Source: Enterococcus diestrammenae
Lineage (GTDB): Bacteria > Bacillota > Bacilli > Lactobacillales > Enterococcaceae
Direction of reading: 5' to 3'
Assembly: GCF_009933255.1 (NCBI RefSeq)
Contig: NZ_MAEI01000010.1
Span: 29,694-93,693, forward strand
Length of the DNA: 64,000 bases
In this document: piece after piece, positions 16,687 through 25,382 of the stretch
Position numbering within the stretch: position 1 is the first letter of the stretch
How the letters are laid out: each line of letters opens with the position of its first letter
The notes under the pieces: generated by a model
Told to the model about the DNA's origin: nothing
Seen by the model: the letters and a program-made list of their open reading frames with translations, nothing else
Database searches by the model: none
Made by a program: the position numbers and the translations under genes

Positions 16687-16917
16687 CGTCTTCTCCTCGT
16701 AAGGTGTTAGTGAGTAATTGCCTACACTGTATTATCATATAAAAGAGAAGTTTTGAAAACCTTTCCGTGTCTAGTAGCTTGCCCTCAGCAACTGCTTATC
16801 AATAAAAAGTTTGCTCCAATGAACTACATTCTTGCTGATTTTTGAGCGCCAAAACCTGCTGATTTGGCAACAGTAGCGATACTGAAAAAACTGATAAATA
16901 ATTAATTACAGACGCAC

Positions 16918-16952
16918 AAAGAAGCTAGCCATTTCCACAGCTAGCTTCTTTT
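16918..16952 (-). terminator. Bidirectional hairpin terminator
   Basis: AAAGAAGCTAGC / GCTAGCTTCTTT, 12-bp perfect stem, just past the stop of the 16986-17369 membrane protein gene on the minus strand. The rest of 16687-16985 shows nothing else. Confidence 0.75.
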
Positions 16953-16985
16953 AATAACCGCTAATTTTAAATTGCTACTTAAAGT

Positions 16986-17369
16986 CTATTGCATCCTCCG
17001 TTTGCTATAAAAACGTTCATCCATGAAAGATAAAAATACCACCAACAGTAACAGTCCCAGCGAGAGTAGGACATTCTGGCTGGAAAGAGGGCGTAATTTG
17101 AAAATCGGTGCGAATAAAAAGGCTAATCCATACAAGAATCGGCGCTCATTGCGCGACAATTTGGGATCCGCTGGGTGGCCAAATAAGCCAATCCGGATCA
17201 CTTTTTGTTTAACTAAGTAGCGCCAGAAAGCAACTATCCCTACAATTACCACTACCAATGCTAGCTTTGCCCATCGATGCTGGTATTGCTGATGAAATAA
17301 AATTTCCGCTCCAACCAAAAGACCATACAACACCGCCAAGCTTCTCCCCTGTTTATTCACTTTTGTCAT
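16986..17369 (-). CDS. Small integral membrane protein, unknown
   Basis: 127 residues with three hydrophobic helices (about 10-27, 34-53 and 98-114) and a basic loop between the second and third (PADPKLSRNERRFLYG). No recognised family. It has its own ribosome binding site (GGAGGGG) and terminator. It could be a real but uncharacterised protein of low-GC Gram-positives. Confidence 0.6.
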   Translation of the reverse strand: MTKVNKQGRSLAVLYGLLVGAEILFHQQYQHRWAKLALVVVIVGIVAFWRYLVKQKVIRIGLFGHPADPKLSRNERRFLYGLAFLFAPIFKLRPLSSQNVLLSLGLLLLVVFLSFMDERFYSKRRMQ

Positions 17370-17610
17370 TTGCTCCCCTCCAAGTTATTTCCTGCTAACA
17401 AAGGGAACATAACACGAGATCGTTTATATGTATACGCTCTCATTAGTTTTCTCCGACAAAACCCGGAATATGTCGTAAAGACTGTAAAAATCGCTAAAGC
17501 AGCCTTCAAAGCATAATCAGTGAAAATTTCACCACTTCCCTACCGCTTGCTATGGACAACCCCAGTCCACTGGTCCAAAATAGAGACATCAAAACAGTCA
17601 GGAGCCCATC

Positions 17611-18252
17611 ATGGAAGATTTTCAAACAGCCCGTAAGTATGCGGCAGCGATTACCTTAAGTAAAAAATTAACCCGGCGTAATTTTCAGACCGTGATTTGT
17701 GCCACTCTCGCCGAAGCCAAAGAACACGCGCTACAAGCCATCAACCCTACCAAAACAGTCGGTTTCGGTGGTTCGCTGACAGTGGCCGCCTCAGGACTGA
17801 TCCCTGCCTTATATGAACGGGGTCAAAAAATCATTGATCGCGAACGGACCACCACACCAGAAGCCCGTCATCAGGTGATGCGGCAAGCCTTGACCGCCGA
17901 TTACTTTTTGACGAGTATCAATGGCATCGCGGAAACTGGCGAGCTGGTGAACGTGGACAATATCGGCAACCGTGTCGCTGCCCTCACTTTTGGTCCGGAA
18001 AAAGTCCTCGCTTTTGTCAGCATGAACAAAGTCTATGGCACCTTAGAAACCACCCTAGAGAGGGTCCGTAATCAAACCGCCCCCTTAAATTCTTGGCGGC
18101 TAAATCTAAAAGACACCCCCTGCATCAAAACGGGTAACTGTGGCAACTGCCTCAAACCAGAGTGTATCTGCAATACTATCGCCATTACTCGGCGTTCACC
18201 GGTCCCAGAGCGGATTGTGATTTATTTGATTTTGGAGGATGCGGGGATTTAA
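17611..18252 (+). CDS. LUD-domain protein (LutC/DUF162-like) with cysteine cluster
   Basis: 213 residues preceded by AGGAG. The LUD fold is indicated by VGFGGSLTVAASGLIPAL and TADYFLTSINGIAETGELVN, the latter being the conserved substrate or NAD-like site of the family. At about residues 169-186 is a Cx5Cx2Cx4CxC cluster (CIKTGNCGNC then ECIC) that could bind an Fe-S centre or zinc. Monomeric LUD proteins of this sort are widespread, often as stand-alone genes; lactate use has been shown only for the LutABC complex. Confidence 0.85.
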   Translation: MEDFQTARKYAAAITLSKKLTRRNFQTVICATLAEAKEHALQAINPTKTVGFGGSLTVAASGLIPALYERGQKIIDRERTTTPEARHQVMRQALTADYFLTSINGIAETGELVNVDNIGNRVAALTFGPEKVLAFVSMNKVYGTLETTLERVRNQTAPLNSWRLNLKDTPCIKTGNCGNCLKPECICNTIAITRRSPVPERIVIYLILEDAGI

Positions 18253-18267
18253 TAGAAGCAAGTAACA

Positions 18268-18320
18268 AAGGCGGAACCGACACATGATGTTCTTTATCAT
18301 GAGTCAGTTCCGCCTTAATT
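18268..18320 (+). terminator. Terminator after the LUD gene
   Basis: AAGGCGGAAC / GTTCCGCCTT outer stem enclosing a CATGAT/TATCATG inner stem, followed by AATTTT. Confidence 0.8.
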
Positions 18321-18410
18321 TTAGAAGATACTAGTTGGTGAAGCCAAACCAACTGCTACTCTCTTCAATCCTTTTTTCATGTCTATCCATTCCTTTCTTA
18401 TTACCCTTTT

Positions 18411-19097
18411 TTATTTACCAATATGACTAACAAAATATTGGGTGATTTCATTTGGACGAGTAATTGCGCCACCGATAACACTGGTATGAGCCCCAGCTGC
18501 AAATGCGCGATTCATCTCATCTGTCGTGTGAATGCCGCCTTCACAAAAGACCGGACGATCAAAATTGGCTACCATTTGTTCTACCAAAGAAATATTTGGT
18601 AAGCTGACATTTTTCGTTTCTTCTGTATAGCCAGACAGAGTTGTCCCCAAGATATCAAAGCCTAAGTTATTGGCTAGCTCTGCATCACGATAACTGCCAC
18701 AATCCGCCATCAACATAATTTCTGGATAATGCATACGGCAATGCGCCACTATTTCTTCCAATGTTTCTTTAGGTCGTTTGCGCCAAGTACAATCCATGGC
18801 GATAAATGCTGGTTGCAATACAGCCAATTCATCCACTTCCTTGATGGTTGGTGTAATATAAACATCACTATTCGGATAAACGGCTTTGATGATAGCGATA
18901 ATTGGCAAATCCACCGCTCCTTTGATAGCCCTTACATCTTTTGCACTATTTGCGCGAATTCCAGCAGCACCGCCTTGTTCAGCAGCGATTGCCATCTTTG
19001 CCATAATATCGGAGCCGTGTAATATTTCATTGTCTAACGCTTGGCAAGAAACAATGACTTGTTTTTTTAATTTGTCTAAAATTGCTTGATTGATCAT
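18411..19097 (-). CDS. nanE: N-acetylmannosamine-6-phosphate 2-epimerase
   Basis: 228 residues, full length for NanE. It has the N-terminal VSCQALDNEILHGSDIM, GGAAGIRANS, the catalytic lysine segment AIIKAVYPNSDVYITP, ADCGSYRDAELANNLGFDILGTTLSGYT and the phosphate-binding CEGGIHTTDE / GAHTSVIGGAITRP. It converts ManNAc-6-P to GlcNAc-6-P in sialic acid or ManNAc catabolism. No other nan gene is next to it; the divergent regulator is an RpiR pseudogene, so expression may now be deregulated. Confidence 0.95.
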   Translation of the reverse strand: MINQAILDKLKKQVIVSCQALDNEILHGSDIMAKMAIAAEQGGAAGIRANSAKDVRAIKGAVDLPIIAIIKAVYPNSDVYITPTIKEVDELAVLQPAFIAMDCTWRKRPKETLEEIVAHCRMHYPEIMLMADCGSYRDAELANNLGFDILGTTLSGYTEETKNVSLPNISLVEQMVANFDRPVFCEGGIHTTDEMNRAFAAGAHTSVIGGAITRPNEITQYFVSHIGK

Positions 19098-19180
19098 GTG
19101 ATTTCCTCCTGCCTGAATCTATGGGTAGTATAGCAGAATTTTTTTCTGTTGAAATAGTTTTCCCTCGGATATACAATGGA

Positions 19181-19194
19181 TGAAATTTGTTTCA
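19181..19194. promoter_or_regulatory. Putative RpiR-type operator
   Basis: TGAAATTTGTTTCA is a perfect TGAAA-N4-TTTCA inverted repeat in the nanE/rpiR divergent region. A similar half-matching copy (TGAAATAGTTTTCC) lies at 19150. MurR/NanR-type RpiR regulators use such sites. Confidence 0.5.
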
Positions 19195-19238
19195 ATAAAA
19201 GGGCTCATATCTAGCCTTTTAAAATGGAGGAATGTAAA

Positions 19239-20095
19239 ATGAGGAACGAATTTCATCCCCTATTGACCCGAATAAGTTCCGTGGAAAACCAATTTACGGA
19301 AATTGATAGAGAGATTGCCAAATTTATTCAAGCGCATTTGGAGGATATCCCCAACTATACTGCCAATGATATCGCTGCAAAAACCTATGTTTCAAAAGCT
19401 TCCTTAACAAGGTTTTGTAAAAAATTGGTTTCGATGGTTTTAAGGAACTGAAATACTTTTCCGCAACGATTATTGAAAATGAAACAAAGATGGCCCTGTT
19501 TCAATCCAACTCTTATTTTCAATCCATCTATGATCAGTACCTGCATATTATCAATAGTTATCAGCTGATGTTAAATGATCAAGTCATCAAAAATGTTGTC
19601 GATGCTATGAAAAACGCCGACTTAATCTATATTATCGGTATTGGTAATTCCGGTTTTGTCGCGATGGATTTTGCCAATCGTCTCTTTCGGTTTGGCTTCA
19701 AGTGTTTTGCCTTAAATGATGAGTCCTTCATCAAGATGCATGCCAGTGTCGCCAAAAGCAATGACTTATTTATCCTGATCTCTGCCAGTGGGGAAACGCC
19801 AATCATTGTTGAGACGTTAAAAGTCCTTCACAATTCTGGTATTCACAATCTATTGATTTCCAATTACAGTATTTCCAGTGCATCTAAATACGCCCAACAT
19901 ACAATTCTTTTCCCTTCTAAATATGCCCAACAGTCCAATTTTTTTATTTCAGATTTGATTGCCCCTACTTTATTATTGGACATTATTATTGCTTATCTTT
20001 TAAGTGATGCAAGCACCCAATACTTAAAGACTTACCAAAAGACGCTAGATTTAGTGGAATACTATGAACCCTCCTCCGACCAGGAAGAGCATTGA
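19239..20095 (+). pseudogene. RpiR/MurR-family regulator disrupted by a 1-nt deletion
   Basis: ATG 19239 (behind GGAGG) encodes an RpiR helix-turn-helix (NYTANDIAAKTYVSKASLTR), but the frame is lost at about 19427 and stops at 19451. Restoring one G would give KKLGFDGFKELKYF and join the SIS domain in the next frame (LIYIIGIGNSGFVAMDFANR, LFILISASGETPIIVE), ending at 20095. The intact form would be about 285 residues, normal for the family. The gene is divergent from nanE, so it was presumably the repressor. A sequencing error is possible. Confidence 0.8.
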
Positions 20096-20291
20096 GCTTC
20101 CTCTTGAGCGAAAAATATACCTAGTGGTCGCGAATTTTCATTTTTAGTTGTCAAAATCAGACAGCACATATGAATGTTTAACTAAAAGACAGTTAGCTTG
20201 CTTCTAGTTGCCAATCCCTCTCACCTCTGCTATCCTAAAAGAAAAACAAAAACGCATGTTCGTATATTTGTGTGAACAAAGGAGGCTCGCA

Positions 20292-21155
20292 ATGCATACC
20301 AAGCGCTACAAGACCATTCTTTCACCGAAAAATGGGCTCAATCTATATCGTGGTTGTAGCCATGGCTGTATTTATTGTGATAGTCGCAGTGTTTGTTATC
20401 AAATGGACCATGGGTTTGAGGATATCGAGGTCAAAGAGGATGCCATTGCCATTTTGCGTCAGCAATTGCAGAAAGAGCGCCAGGCTTGCATGATTTCTAC
20501 TGGCGCCATGACTGATCCCTATCTACATTTAGAGGAAAAATTACGATTGACCCGACAATCCTTGGAACTAGTAGAAGAATTGGGTTTCGGCGTCGCACTC
20601 TTGACGAAATCCGAGCGAGTGCTGGCCGATATCGATATACTCCAACGCATCAACAATAAGACAAAAGCTGTCGTCCAAGTTACCTTGACCACCAGTGAAG
20701 ATAGGTTAGCCCAAAAAATCGAACCTCGTGTATCTGTCACCTCCCAACGAATCCGCGTACTAGCAGAGTGTCAAAAGCGGGGAATTCCCACGGTTGTTTG
20801 GTTAGGACCGCTTTTACCTTTTTTGACAGATACGGAGGAAAATCTCCGTGCCTTGCTAGCAGCTTGTCATGAAACGGGCGTCAAAGGGATTATCAACTTT
20901 GGCTTCGGTGTCACGTTACGAGAAGGCAACCGGGAATATTTTTACCAGCAGCTGGATCGTTTATTTCCCGGTGTCAAACAACGTTACATCCAATATTTTG
21001 GCAACCGATACGAGTGCAGCAGCCCAAACAACCAACAGTTGATGCAGGTCTATCATCAGCTATGTGAGGCATACGGCATTATGCACCACAATGAAGCAGT
21101 ATTTCGTTATTTGCAGACCTTCGAGCCAGAAAATCAACAGCTGTCATTATTTTAA
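20292..21155 (+). CDS. Radical SAM protein of the SPL-like family
   Basis: 287 residues from ATG 20292, chosen because AAAGGAGG precedes it. The CSHGCIYC motif (Cx3Cx2C) near residue 31-38 binds the 4Fe-4S cluster, and NLYRGCSHGC with the downstream TGAMTDPY and TLTTSED segments matches the spore-photolyase-like SplB/Rv2578c group. These proteins lack known substrates in non-sporeformers. Monocistronic with a terminator at 21164. Confidence 0.88.
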   Translation: MHTKRYKTILSPKNGLNLYRGCSHGCIYCDSRSVCYQMDHGFEDIEVKEDAIAILRQQLQKERQACMISTGAMTDPYLHLEEKLRLTRQSLELVEELGFGVALLTKSERVLADIDILQRINNKTKAVVQVTLTTSEDRLAQKIEPRVSVTSQRIRVLAECQKRGIPTVVWLGPLLPFLTDTEENLRALLAACHETGVKGIINFGFGVTLREGNREYFYQQLDRLFPGVKQRYIQYFGNRYECSSPNNQQLMQVYHQLCEAYGIMHHNEAVFRYLQTFEPENQQLSLF

Positions 21156-21163
21156 GTCTTTGC

Positions 21164-21192
21164 AAGAACCGCTACTTTGCGGTTCTTTTTTT
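21164..21192 (+). terminator. Terminator after the radical SAM gene
   Basis: AAGAACCGC / GCGGTTCTT stem followed by seven T. Confidence 0.85.
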
Positions 21193-21320
21193 AGGAATGG
21201 CATTCAGTCAAAACTGACACAAACAACGAAGGTCCTGCTCGCTTTTACCCAAGCGAAGCAGGACCACTTTTTATTTTCCCAAAAAGACTGGTACAATAAC
21301 AAGGTAAAGGAGGACTACCG

Positions 21321-21620
21321 ATGGAAATTCAAATCACCCCTTTTGTCAGAAACTACTTTTCAAATCCCGACGAGCAAAAACAATTGTTCGACTTTATCCA
21401 GATAAAATTACCCATCTACGTCACTAGCCATTCATCAAAAATTAAGCCTGTGAGGCAAAGTACCGCTCTCTATGAACTAAAAATTCGCGTAGGACGAGAT
21501 TTTTATCGGCTAGCCTATACCTATCAAAAAGAGACAATCGTCGCTTGCTACCTGACAAAAACCTTGCAAAAAGTCCGTTTTGATAAAGAAGTCAACAAAT
21601 ACTTAAAGGAGCAACCATGA
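21321..21620 (+). CDS. RelE/HigB-like toxin-family protein
   Basis: 99 residues with AAAGGAGG upstream. The segment STALYELKIRVGRDFYRLAYTYQKETIVACYLTKTLQK is the conserved core of phage Gp49-like/HigB (RelE superfamily) ribonuclease toxins: LYELRI, R-x-x-Y/F-R and the beta-strand pair before a Lys-rich C-terminus. It overlaps the next gene by 4 nt (ATGA), a toxin-first order as in higBA. mRNA cleavage is inferred from family only. Confidence 0.75.
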   Translation: MEIQITPFVRNYFSNPDEQKQLFDFIQIKLPIYVTSHSSKIKPVRQSTALYELKIRVGRDFYRLAYTYQKETIVACYLTKTLQKVRFDKEVNKYLKEQP

Positions 21621-21895
21621 AGACGATTACCAAACAAACGGCCCTCCGCTTTGTCAAACAGCAACTAAAACATGCCACCACTGTCAGCATCACCCTACTC
21701 ACCCACAAAAAGGATCAACAAGTGACTATTGAAAAACAAGGAGAACTGTTTCAAATAACGGAAAATGGCTATCAAAAGGAAACCTACACCGATTTAACTG
21801 ATCAATCTGCTCTCAAACTACTCAAAAAATTGCTAGCCACCGAATTTCCTCGCAGCCATCAGCTTTACTGTCAAATCACTAGCTTGAGGGTATAA
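21617..21895 (+). CDS. Unknown partner of the RelE-like gene, possible antitoxin
   Basis: 92 residues, start overlapping the stop of the RelE-like gene. There is no helix-turn-helix like that of HigA; instead an N-terminal helix (TALRFVKQQLKHA), a beta region (ITLLTHKKDQQVTIEKQG) and a C-terminal helix (SALKLLKKLLATEF). Coupled translation with a toxin-family gene makes an antitoxin role plausible, but the fold is unusual for this. It ends the operon before a strong terminator. Confidence 0.55.
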   Translation: MKTITKQTALRFVKQQLKHATTVSITLLTHKKDQQVTIEKQGELFQITENGYQKETYTDLTDQSALKLLKKLLATEFPRSHQLYCQITSLRV

Positions 21896-21897
21896 CA

Positions 21898-21943
21898 AAA
21901 ACGCCATCCCCTTTTTACTAAAGAAAATAGGGTGGCGTTTTTC
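21898..21943 (+). terminator. Terminator of the RelE-like operon
   Basis: ACGCCATCCC / GGGTGGCGT stem with TTTTT; convergent with the HIRAN gene, so probably bidirectional. Confidence 0.8.
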
Positions 21944-21953
21944 TTTGCCATTT

Positions 21954-22346
21954 CTACTCTTGTGGCGACTTGCGTTTATCCTTCACGCGCACCACCACGC
22001 GAAATTGCCGCTCGGGATGGTTGTCCATCTTGGCCATCTGAATCCGGGCTTCAAAAATATCCGTGTGGCCAAAATACAAAAACGTAGTGAATAGTTGGTT
22101 TTTGCCCGCTGGAATATATCCCAGCTTTTTATGTTTGTAATAAATCGCCACAGCATCGGCATCGTGTGGATTGTCCGGCTCACTCACTAAAGTTACCGGC
22201 GTCCCTAGTTTTAATTCATCAATCACATCCAACCCGTCATAGTAAGCAAAACCCGCAATGTGAAAGTCCATAAAATAACGACTAGGCTCAAAGCGTTGTT
22301 TCCGCATTGAGTCAAACACTTCTTCGGCTTCAAATTCGACCCCCAT
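21954..22346 (-). CDS. HIRAN-domain protein
   Basis: 130 residues that form essentially one HIRAN domain: HIAGFAYYDGLDVIDELKLG, TLVSEPDNPHDADAVAIYY and KLGYIPAGKNQ are the diagnostic strands. HIRAN domains bind 3' single-strand DNA ends in SNF2 helicases; stand-alone bacterial versions are uncharacterised. Monocistronic, divergent from the HAD phosphatase gene. Confidence 0.88.
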   Translation of the reverse strand: MGVEFEAEEVFDSMRKQRFEPSRYFMDFHIAGFAYYDGLDVIDELKLGTPVTLVSEPDNPHDADAVAIYYKHKKLGYIPAGKNQLFTTFLYFGHTDIFEARIQMAKMDNHPERQFRVVVRVKDKRKSPQE

Positions 22347-22484
22347 TTGTTTCCCTTCTTTCTAGCTACTTGTTATCTCAAGTATAGCAAACACCCCATC
22401 ATTTGCCCAACTTTGTTATACTATAGAAGAAAGATGACTGTAGGAAAGCCTGCACCATCGAGACTAGTAAAGGATGTGTTTTCC

Positions 22485-23342
22485 ATGACTAAACCCATCG
22501 TCGCTTTTATGTACGATTTTGATCGAACGTTATGTACCAAAGACATGCAAGAATATTCCTTCATCCCCGAGCTAGGGGTGGACGCCGCCTCCTTTTGGCA
22601 AGAAGTCGCCAATTTGGCTGAAACAGAAAACATGGAGCGTATCATTTCATATATGTATTATATGATCAAATCCGCTACTGCACAAGGACTGCCTATCCGC
22701 CGGCAAGACTTCGTAGAGATGGGCCGGGACGTGGAGCTGTTTCCGGGGGTAGAGAGCTGGTTTTCCCGGATGAACGCGCTGGGGGAACGTCTTGGCTTGC
22801 AAATCGAGCACTACATTATTTCCAGTGGTTTGACAGAGATTATCGAAGGCACGCCGATTCACGGAGAGTTCAAGAAAATCTACGCTTGCGAATTTCACTA
22901 CGATCAAAATGGCGCAGCAGACTGGCCGGCTTTGACGGTCAACTACACCAATAAGACCCAGTTTTTGTTCCGCATTAACAAAGGGGTCCTCCCAATGACC
23001 GAAGACGAACCGCTAAATGAATTTGTCGAAGATCGTAACCGCCGGATTCCTTTTCGCAATATGATCTACATCGGTGACGGGATGACTGATGTGCCCTGCA
23101 TGAAGTTAGTCAAAATCAACGGTGGCCAATCCATCGCCGTCTACACCGAACGGCAGCGAGTCAGTAGCCTGTTGACTAACCGCCGCGTGGATTTCATTGC
23201 ACCAGCGGATTATCGTCCCGGTAGTCGCATTGACGAAATCTGCACAACAATTTTAGAAAAGATGGCGCTAGTGAACAAATTGGTTGATCTAAACCATCAA
23301 CAGCGAGATAGTGAAAGCGTCCAAGCAGATAGCCTGTATTGA
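22485..23342 (+). CDS. HAD-superfamily phosphatase
   Basis: 285 residues from ATG 22485; upstream in-frame residues lack HAD character. Motif I is MYDFDRTLC (nucleophile Asp), motif II IISSGLTEII, and motif III/IV IYIGDGMTDVPCM with the preceding Arg/Lys-rich region. This resembles the phosphoserine-phosphatase-like class IB HADs, with a cap inserted between motifs I and II. Substrate unknown. The next 100 bp hold only a terminator convergent with the HicB-like gene. Confidence 0.85.
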   Translation: MTKPIVAFMYDFDRTLCTKDMQEYSFIPELGVDAASFWQEVANLAETENMERIISYMYYMIKSATAQGLPIRRQDFVEMGRDVELFPGVESWFSRMNALGERLGLQIEHYIISSGLTEIIEGTPIHGEFKKIYACEFHYDQNGAADWPALTVNYTNKTQFLFRINKGVLPMTEDEPLNEFVEDRNRRIPFRNMIYIGDGMTDVPCMKLVKINGGQSIAVYTERQRVSSLLTNRRVDFIAPADYRPGSRIDEICTTILEKMALVNKLVDLNHQQRDSESVQADSLY

Positions 23343-23410
23343 AGACTACAGGCTCAGCAGTTGTCAGCCAGCCACAGGTTATCACACAAGCAAATAAGTA
23401 GGAGCATTAA

Positions 23411-23446
23411 AAACGCAGGGGCCAATCTTACTAGCTCCTGCGTTTT
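23411..23446 (+). terminator. Convergent terminator
   Basis: AACGCAGGGGC / GCTCCTGCGTT stem followed by TTTTTT between the HAD and HicB-like genes. Confidence 0.75.
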
Positions 23447-23450
23447 TTCT

Positions 23451-23765
23451 TTATTCATCTTGTTCGCCAATGGAAAAACCGTCAAAGCTTTCCCCGTCAT
23501 AATACTTCAACAAATCATCAAAAGATAACAACGAAGACGTCATTTCTTCTTTTTCCTGTTCCTCTTGTTGGGCAGCTAGTTGCTCTTGGGCGTATTCTTG
23601 ATAAGCTTCCAATAACGACCGATAAAGCTCCTGCACCGAATGGCCGGAGCCGGCTAAAAAAGGCAGCTCCCGGATAAATCCTCGATACACAGGGACATTA
23701 CCTTCAACTTCTAATGGCATTTCCACTACGTTTAAATGTAGTGCCTCAAATTGCTGATTATACAT
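23451..23765 (-). CDS. HicB-like small acidic protein
   Basis: 104 residues from the ATG at 23765, which has GAGGAAAACG just upstream; earlier starts would overlap the TMEM175 gene. The segment VYRGFIRELPFLAGSGHSVQELYRSLLEAYQEY resembles the HicB fold (partial RNase H-like, substrate-strand then helix). The tail is very acidic and Gln/Glu-rich. No HicA toxin gene accompanies it, so an orphan HicB or regulatory protein is more likely than a toxin-antitoxin pair. Confidence 0.55.
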   Translation of the reverse strand: MYNQQFEALHLNVVEMPLEVEGNVPVYRGFIRELPFLAGSGHSVQELYRSLLEAYQEYAQEQLAAQQEEQEKEEMTSSLLSFDDLLKYYDGESFDGFSIGEQDE

Positions 23766-23781
23766 CGTTTTCCTCATTTCC

Positions 23782-24381
23782 TCAGTCTTTGCCACCGTAA
23801 TGGAGCCAGGTTTCAATGCGCTTTTCCGGGATGACCCACATCAACAACATCAACCCATTAACCACTAACACCGCCACCGGATGAATCAGCCACCCTAAAA
23901 GTAAAGCGAGAACATTCAAAATTAAGGTACGATACATTTTCCGATAGCGATGGAACAAATGTCCGACTGGCGACTGTGTACCATTGACTTTCACCAGAGC
24001 AAAGCCTAGTAATAAATAACTAATATCCGCTCCTAAAATAACAAGACCATACAACAATTGTGGAGCGAGGGACACTGGATAGTCCATCACCCAATCCGTA
24101 GCAAAGGGAAACAAACTCATCATCAAAATAAACAGATTGTTAGCCCATAGCACTCGGCCATCGACTTTTTTGACAATATTAAAAAGGTGATGGTGGTTGT
24201 TCCAATACACGGCTAATGAAGCAAAACTGATCAAGTAGATAAAAAACTGATGCCCCGTCCCTTCAAAGGCGCGCCACGTATCACCATGGGGTTCCCGTAA
24301 ATCCAAAACCAACAATGTCAGTACGATGGCAATCACGGCATCCGTAAATGCCTCAATTCGTGTTTTCGGCATCTTCCTCAC
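23782..24381 (-). CDS. TMEM175-family potassium channel protein (DUF1211)
   Basis: 199 residues with six predicted helices. The N-terminal RIEAFTDAVIAIVLTLLVLDL is the signature of bacterial TMEM175 K+ channels (F-T/S-D in helix 1 forms the pore constriction). It starts with GTG at 24381 or ATG at 24372. It is followed by the HicB-like gene after 16 bp, possibly co-transcribed. Confidence 0.85.
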   Translation of the reverse strand: MRKMPKTRIEAFTDAVIAIVLTLLVLDLREPHGDTWRAFEGTGHQFFIYLISFASLAVYWNNHHHLFNIVKKVDGRVLWANNLFILMMSLFPFATDWVMDYPVSLAPQLLYGLVILGADISYLLLGFALVKVNGTQSPVGHLFHRYRKMYRTLILNVLALLLGWLIHPVAVLVVNGLMLLMWVIPEKRIETWLHYGGKD

Positions 24382-24411
24382 TGTCCTTTTCTATCATAAC
24401 GTTGGTTTATC

Positions 24412-24924
24412 CTAGTCTATCTTAAGACTGCCAGTGACCTCTTTCAAAGCATCGGGTACCAACTCCATCCCGAGGATAAACTCATCTGGGATTTCTGAAT
24501 CGTTGGTGATACCTAGCTCTGAAGCATGACGAAAGCCATATTGTTTGTAGTAATTGGGATCTCCTACCAAAAAGACGGCGTCATGGGATAAGGCAACTGC
24601 TCTTTCAAAGACTGCCGTCATCAGCTGTCCCCCGATACCTTGATTGCGGTAGTCAAACGCCACGCACAAAGGGGCCAATAATAAAGCTGCTCGTTGGCCA
24701 CTTGCGGTGTGAATGACTTGCTTGGTCAACATCACATGTCCCACCAATACGCCCTCAACTTCTGCTACTAGCTCCAATTCAGGAAGATAGTTGTCACTTT
24801 TTCTCAAGTTTTCCACGAAGTCTTGCTCCGTCCCATCTGATACTCGCGCCGTTTTAAACGCAGTCTCCACCAATTGATAAATTGCTGGATAGTCCGCCAT
24901 GGTGACTTGTCTAATAGTGGTCAT
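24412..24924 (-). CDS. GNAT acetyltransferase
   Basis: About 170 residues from ATG 24924 (ATG 24930 has a better-spaced GAGGAAG and is an alternative). ALLLAPLCVAFDYRNQGIGGQLM is the acetyl-CoA binding motif, followed by VFLVGDPNYYKQYGFRHA, typical of YhbS-like GNATs. The start lies within the last codons of the upstream AbrB-like gene (14-nt overlap), so the pair is co-translated. Confidence 0.85.
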   Translation of the reverse strand: MTTIRQVTMADYPAIYQLVETAFKTARVSDGTEQDFVENLRKSDNYLPELELVAEVEGVLVGHVMLTKQVIHTASGQRAALLLAPLCVAFDYRNQGIGGQLMTAVFERAVALSHDAVFLVGDPNYYKQYGFRHASELGITNDSEIPDEFILGMELVPDALKEVTGSLKID

Positions 24925-25150
24925 CCCCATGCTCTTCCTCTCTCGTTGCGCCTTCATCCATGATCTTATCCAACACCTCTTGTAGGATATCTTCTTTGGT
25001 CAACGGTTTGATGGCTTTTGCTAGAAGCTCTTCGTCTACTTGCAAGATGGTGTCCTCCGCCAAATGATTGTCGGCGATGAATTCTTCCGATAGTGGCAAT
25101 AAAATACGATTGTCCACTTTCATTAAGCGACGTTTGCGTTTTTTATTCAT
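24911..25150 (-). CDS. Small AbrB/MazE-like protein
   Basis: 79 residues from ATG 25150, behind AAGGTGGGG; a longer frame upstream has no ribosome binding site. A basic start (NKKRKRRLMKV) leads into DNRILLPLSEEFIADNHLAEDTILQV, which fits the swapped-hairpin AbrB/MazE pattern, then an acidic helical tail. It could be an antitoxin or regulator without a toxin partner; it overlaps the GNAT gene. Confidence 0.5.
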   Translation of the reverse strand: MNKKRKRRLMKVDNRILLPLSEEFIADNHLAEDTILQVDEELLAKAIKPLTKEDILQEVLDKIMDEGATREEEHGDDHY

Positions 25151-25382
25151 ACTTCCCCACCTTCTCGCGATTGTTTTCGTCAAAGCAAACGGTTTGTTTC
25201 TTTGACTGCTTTTCTCCAGTATAGCAAATTTCGATAAAATTCGTTTGTTTCGTCCTTTAGGATCAGAAAACCGGGGGCTGGCTTTTCGGAGAATCTTGCA
25301 TATTGCAATAGAATGGGTAAATGCCACGCTAGACTCCTCCTACACCAGAGTCCATCGTGGCATGCCCGTCTTTGATTACAAT

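Noticed and set aside
22485..23342. Assignment as SerB
   Set aside because: HAD motifs fit, but the cap differs and no serine genes are adjacent; substrate left open.
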